Below are positions 62,499 to 64,000 of a DNA stretch of 64,000 nt, one piece after another; position 1 is the first letter of the stretch; each line of letters starts with the position of its first letter. Location: NCBI GenBank assembly GCA_002105175.1, contig MCGE01000001.1:2852001-2916000 (forward strand). Direction: 5' to 3'. The translations under genes and the position numbers were made by a program. This stretch comes from Absidia repens (taxonomy: Eukaryota; Mucoromycota; Mucoromycetes; Mucorales; Cunninghamellaceae). Under the pieces are notes generated by a model that was not told where the DNA came from, made no database searches, and saw only the letters and a list, made by a program, of their open reading frames with translations.

Positions 62499-64000
62499 TC
62501 ATTGTCGACATTTAAACGTTCCACGCCCAAAACTAAGAGGAATAGCGAATCCCAAATCTGCCCTGGCAATTTCATCAAAAGAGGAAGCGTCCAACACCAA
62601 AATAAACGACACCTGTCGCACCACATCCAAGACAACGCTAATCAATACGCCATCTTCCTCAGTGCTACCGGTATCATGTTTCTGTGAAGAAGGTTGATGG
62701 GGAATGAATATGGCTTCACTTGGATAACACCCACGTTGTTGCCATTGTGCTTGCTGAGTTTTCGAATGGACGTCCAATTTGACAATGCTATTCCAGTAGC
62801 TGGGTCGTTGCCGCTGTTGCTGCTCATCGTCGTCACTATTTCCTTCATCCACAACACCAAGACCATATAAATAGGTATAGTCTTTCATCTTGTAAGAGGG
62901 ATGAAGTGCTGGCAATTCCAAGTCATGCCCGAGTACGTCGAACGTGGCCATTGGCATCCAGGCATACCAACCGTTTGTATTTTCTTCGTTGTCATTGGCT
63001 TCAGATTCTCGTGTATAGTTCCACAAGGCATACATGGACGACGTGATACTGTTGATCGACGGTAGATAGGATTGATGATTGGTATAGGTCGCTTGTGCTG
63101 CATCAAGGTTGTTTAAAACATACCGCCGCACTTCAGATTGCGGTAAAGTCGATGTAGGTGTCGAATTGCGTAGGTTATCTGTTGCTAAATAAGTGGTGAT
63201 CGCCTCATCCTTGTAGGTCACTATATCCAGCATGATCTGCCCCTGCTCATCCTCGAACGCATTGGCATGATTGAATCTAACAAGTTTAATGAAAAAAAAA
63301 AACGAGTTGATTGAAAAGCAGTTGTACACGTTTTTTGTATTTTGTTTTACCCGAAACATGAAGGTGCACGGTAATTTGCAATGACTTGACCCTTTTCTCT
63401 TGAGATGACATAAAACAAGGTTGGCTCGGCTGGGTAAAACGAGAAGGAGTCCATGATACTTTCGTTCCAGGCAAACTTGACAGCACTTGAATGGGCCAAC
63501 ATGGGGAAGATTACCAAAACAATGTAATGCTTGGTGACGGCAAAGCTGTTCACATATCCAGTAGGGGTGTTGTCAACAGTAGCAATAATGGATCCACGAG
63601 TATCTTGTTCTGTAGTTGAAAAAAAGTGGTACCGTGTTGTTCGATAGCCAATTTCCATTGTAAAGTTGATGTATTCCCCAGTTTCTGTATCGTGATGTCC
63701 ATTGGGGCAAGCATTGTAACCTTGAAAGGCAGGGTTAATTTCATCCCAGGTAAGTAGGCGAGTGGGTTTTAAATCGAAAGGATCTAATTCTTGAATCTAC
63801 AATAGTAAATGAATATAACGTATTGAATGTAAAAGGATAATATAAATATATATATTTTGACTTACATGATTTGCCATGTTCTGACAGAATAAGTGACCGT
63901 CCACACCAGGAATAGATGTCAGAATACGAGCACCACAAGGTTCACCATCCGGTTTGCTTGGTTTAGACGCGGCCTTGATAAATTTGATTAAAACAGTTTG
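62499..64000 (-). CDS. Carotenoid cleavage oxygenase, 5' part outside the window
   Basis: Family of non-haem iron enzymes that cleave carotenoids or apocarotenoids with oxygen; in Mucorales such enzymes feed the trisporic-acid sex-hormone pathway. The visible part begins in frame at the window end. Exon junctions lie at about 63,867 (donor) to 63,796 (acceptor) and 63,350 to about 63,280. Seen in order: GARILTSIPGVDGHLFCQNM, RLLTWDEINPAF, NACPNGHHDTETGEYINF, RTTRYHFFST, HYIVLVIFPMLAHSSAVKF (second His region), FGFNHANAFEDEQGQIMLDI (third His region), YTYLYGLG, and the end FAIPLSFGRGTFKCRQ. Family members normally end with FHG-x-(F/W), the His binding iron; here the corresponding residue is Arg (codon 62,523-62,525). 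The stop follows four residues later, so the C-terminus is complete. Confidence 0.85.

Overview
This window is nuclear DNA of a filamentous fungus, most likely an early-diverging one (Mucoromycota, probably Mucorales). The grounds are the AT-rich intergenic DNA full of A/T homopolymers, many short GT-AG introns with T-rich 3' ends, typical fungal housekeeping proteins, and some content unusual for Dikarya: a base-exchange phosphatidylserine synthase, a TnpB/Fanzor-like transposon relic and a carotenoid cleavage oxygenase of the kind linked to trisporoid metabolism. The assignment is an inference; no rRNA, tRNA or mitochondrial marker was seen to confirm it. Exon limits below were worked out by hand from splice sites, reading phase and remembered family consensus.

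Layout. 1-9.3 kb: repeat arm, secreted L-amino-acid oxidase-like gene (+), SAM-methyltransferase-like gene (+), second repeat arm, Ser/Gln-rich coiled-coil protein (-), ISD11/LYRM4 (+). 9.6-12.8 kb: phosphatidylserine synthase (-) and ribosomal protein S26 (+). 13.6-14.7 kb: repeat. 15.7-19.1 kb: 2-oxoglutarate dehydrogenase E1 (+). 19.7-20.9 kb: Abitram (-) and a WWE-like miniprotein (+). 21.7-23.1 kb: repeat. 23.8-28 kb: PP2A leucine carboxyl methyltransferase (-), the transposon-protein relic (-) and a small spliced protein (+). 28.4-33.0 kb: divergent exportin-1/CRM1 (-). 33.2-37.0 kb: small protein (+), Sen54 (-), Rpn13 (+). 37.7-42.3 kb: F-BAR RhoGAP (-) and a lysophospholipid acyltransferase (-). 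42.3-47.8 kb: gene-poor, holding the most complete copy of an inverted-repeat (foldback) element. 47.8-49.5 kb: Ser-rich protein (+) and MBF1 (+). 49.9-51.1 kb: repeat. 51.8-55.0 kb: proteasome ATPase Rpt1 (-) and a CCCH zinc-finger protein (-). 55.3-60.2 kb: SSD1-like RNA-binding protein (+). 60.6-61.9 kb: repeat. 62.5-64.0 kb: carotenoid oxygenase (-), cut by the window end.

The genes do not form a pathway cluster; they are housekeeping genes for mitochondria (KGD1, ISD11), lipids (PS synthase, acyltransferase), RNA and translation (Sen54, S26, SSD1, MBF1), transport (exportin-1) and the proteasome (Rpn13, Rpt1), several as head-to-head pairs with less than 350 bp between start codons. The main structure not explained by genes is a dispersed family of at least eight copies of a non-coding element with very long inverted-repeat arms. 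Four protein-level oddities stand out: loss of the leptomycin-reactive Cys in exportin-1, loss of the C-terminal iron-ligand His in the carotenoid oxygenase, an altered SAM pocket in the methyltransferase, and a degenerate zinc ribbon with a WNRDxNAS motif.
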